From: Streptomyces sp. RFCAC02
GTDB lineage: Bacteria > Actinomycetota > Actinomycetes > Streptomycetales > Streptomycetaceae
NCBI RefSeq assembly: GCF_004193175.1
Contig: NZ_SAUH01000001.1
Span: 1,715,501-1,779,500, forward strand
DNA length: 64,000 nt
Direction: 5' to 3'
Both the position numbers and the translations under genes were made by a program. The notes beneath the pieces were generated by a model. That model ran no database searches and was not told the DNA's origin. It worked only from the letters and a program-made list of their open reading frames with translations. This document shows, in pieces, positions 62,999 through 64,000 of this stretch (position 1 is the stretch's first letter; each line of letters starts with the position of its first letter).

Positions 62999-63655
62999 AT
63001 GAGTCAGGCACTCGAACTGACCGTCACGGCTCCTGTCGTCAGCTTCCGCAACCCGCTCTACGCCGGGATGCAGGTCGGGTTGCCTTGCCCTCCCCCGTCC
63101 ACGGTGGGCGGCATGCTAGCTGCCGCCGCCGGAGGCTGGGACCGGGTTCCAGCAGGTACTCGGTTCGGGATGGCATTCCGGGCGGTCGGCTCGGGCACGG
63201 ACCTGGAGACCTTTCATCCACTCAGCGCCCCCGGTGCACCCATCACCATCAAGGACCGCGACTTCCTGGCGCTCATCACGCTCCGTGTGTGGCTGCTCGA
63301 CGACCTCGAGCCCTGGCAACGCGCGATCCGCCGCCCCGTCTGGCCCATGAAACTGGGCCGCAGCCAGGACCTGGTCACCGTCACAGCCAAGCACGTGAGC
63401 CTACGGACTTCGGTAGGCGTGCAGGGCCACGCGGTGGTTCCGCAGGACGTCAAGGGTGCCACCGGCACACAGATGCGGCTGACGACGGCCGTGTCCCTGG
63501 ACCGGCAGCGTGTCAGGTGGGACAGCTACCACTACGCGGCCTCCGGCTCATCCACGCGCATCGACACCGGCTTCGTCACCGAGGACGACCAAGCCGTCGC
63601 GCTACTGCCTCCCGTACACCCGCATCAACTCAATACGACTCCGGCGGAAGCCTGA
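62999..63655 (+). CDS. cas5: Type I-B Cascade subunit Cas5
   Basis: A 218-residue Cas5 that binds the crRNA 5' handle. The N-terminus ALELTVTAPVVSFRNPLYAG and PPPSTVGGMLAAAAGGW (the conserved pSTvxGml motif) are typical of Cas5t/Cas5b. GAGG lies upstream of ATG 62999; a GTG four codons earlier is possible. It is followed after 8 bases by cas3. Confidence 0.92.
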   Translation: MSQALELTVTAPVVSFRNPLYAGMQVGLPCPPPSTVGGMLAAAAGGWDRVPAGTRFGMAFRAVGSGTDLETFHPLSAPGAPITIKDRDFLALITLRVWLLDDLEPWQRAIRRPVWPMKLGRSQDLVTVTAKHVSLRTSVGVQGHAVVPQDVKGATGTQMRLTTAVSLDRQRVRWDSYHYAASGSSTRIDTGFVTEDDQAVALLPPVHPHQLNTTPAEA

Positions 63656-63663
63656 ACCTCGCC

Positions 63664-64000
63664 ATGAAGGAACTGCGTGCCAAAAGCGCCACCAAGGGCG
63701 GCCGCCCCGGCGAGCTGCTCACGAGCCACCTGCTGAACACCCTCACCGCGCTCGACGCCATCCGTGCCCGGATAGGTGACATCCCAGGCGTCCCCGCTGA
63801 ATTCTGGACTTGGGCCGCCCTGGCCGCACTCTTCCATGACACCGGCAAGGTCCCGGCCGGCTTCCAACGCATGGTCGGCAACACCACCGACCCCGCCAAG
63901 CCCTGGGGCGAACGCCATGAGGTCCTCTCGCTGGGGTTCGTCGAGGGCCTCCTGACACGGCTGTCCCCCCGAGACCGACTGTGGGTGGGCAGCATCGTCG
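63664..64000 (+). CDS. cas3: CRISPR helicase-nuclease Cas3, HD domain (runs off the window)
   Basis: Only the first 112 codons are present. They cover the start of the HD nuclease: LTSHLLNTL, the His-Asp pair in AALFHDTGKVPAGFQRM, and GERHEVLSLGF with a further metal-binding His. In type I systems Cas3 nicks and degrades target DNA recruited by Cascade. ATG 63664 is 8 bases beyond the cas5 stop. The helicase domain, and any cas4, cas1 and cas2, would lie outside the window. Confidence 0.9.
   Translation, partial: MKELRAKSATKGGRPGELLTSHLLNTLTALDAIRARIGDIPGVPAEFWTWAALAALFHDTGKVPAGFQRMVGNTTDPAKPWGERHEVLSLGFVEGLLTRLSPRDRLWVGSIV

Overview
The window looks like chromosomal DNA of a Streptomyces or close relative. 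GC content is very high, third codon positions are almost all G or C, GTG and TTG starts are common, and the families are typical of streptomycetes: a SigE-type ECF sigma factor, GlxA/AraC and XRE-MmyB regulators, Tat and Sec secreted proteins, RHS/YD-repeat toxins, and a type I-B CRISPR system with an actinobacterial-style repeat.

Region 1 (1-30.6 kb) holds ordinary accessory genes: the start of a GDSL hydrolase, TetR with a palindromic operator, methyltransferases, an arginyl-tRNA synthetase, an aminoglycoside-phosphotransferase-like kinase, GNAT and VOC proteins, an SDR with a divergent XRE regulator, a large RHS toxin with an immunity candidate, an ECF sigma operon, a PIG-V-like membrane protein, secreted proteins, a TNT-domain toxin cut by an amber codon, an MFS exporter, and a two-component system. 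Two 158-bp MITE copies lie at 23.5 and 24.5 kb. The second sits in frame inside a saccharopine-dehydrogenase-like gene.

Region 2 (30.6-38.4 kb) has a P1B-4 metal ATPase with a divergent ArsR regulator, an orphan histidine kinase, and a translationally coupled four-gene operon on the minus strand: repeat-tailed membrane protein, PrsW-like intramembrane protease, secreted proline-rich protein with an RNase-A-like CdiA-CT toxin domain, and a probable immunity protein.

Region 3 (38.6-58.05 kb) is a genomic island between two direct repeats of about 210 bp. Each repeat carries the 3' half of a tRNA-Ala(GGC). Inside are a Ser/Thr kinase with a TPR-like tail, an EcsC-like protein, a complete type I restriction-modification operon (hsdM-hsdS-hsdR), and a second module that I cannot match to a named system: an HTH-N6-adenine methylase divergent from a Rad50-like ATPase, a small helical protein and a HelD-like SF1 helicase.

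Region 4 (58.05-64 kb) is a type I-B CRISPR-Cas locus: a 13-repeat array plus one decayed terminal repeat, then cas6-cas8-cas7-cas5-cas3 (cas3 runs off the end). Between array and cas6 lies a degenerate mini-array on the opposite strand. Its pseudo-spacer matches a sequence overlapping the predicted -35 box of the cas promoter, as expected for a CreR-type guide by which the Cas complex represses its own operon.

At least seven apparent frame disruptions occur, three or more of them at runs of C or G. They may be sequencing or assembly errors rather than true pseudogenes, so the affected entries are described at their reconstructed full extent.
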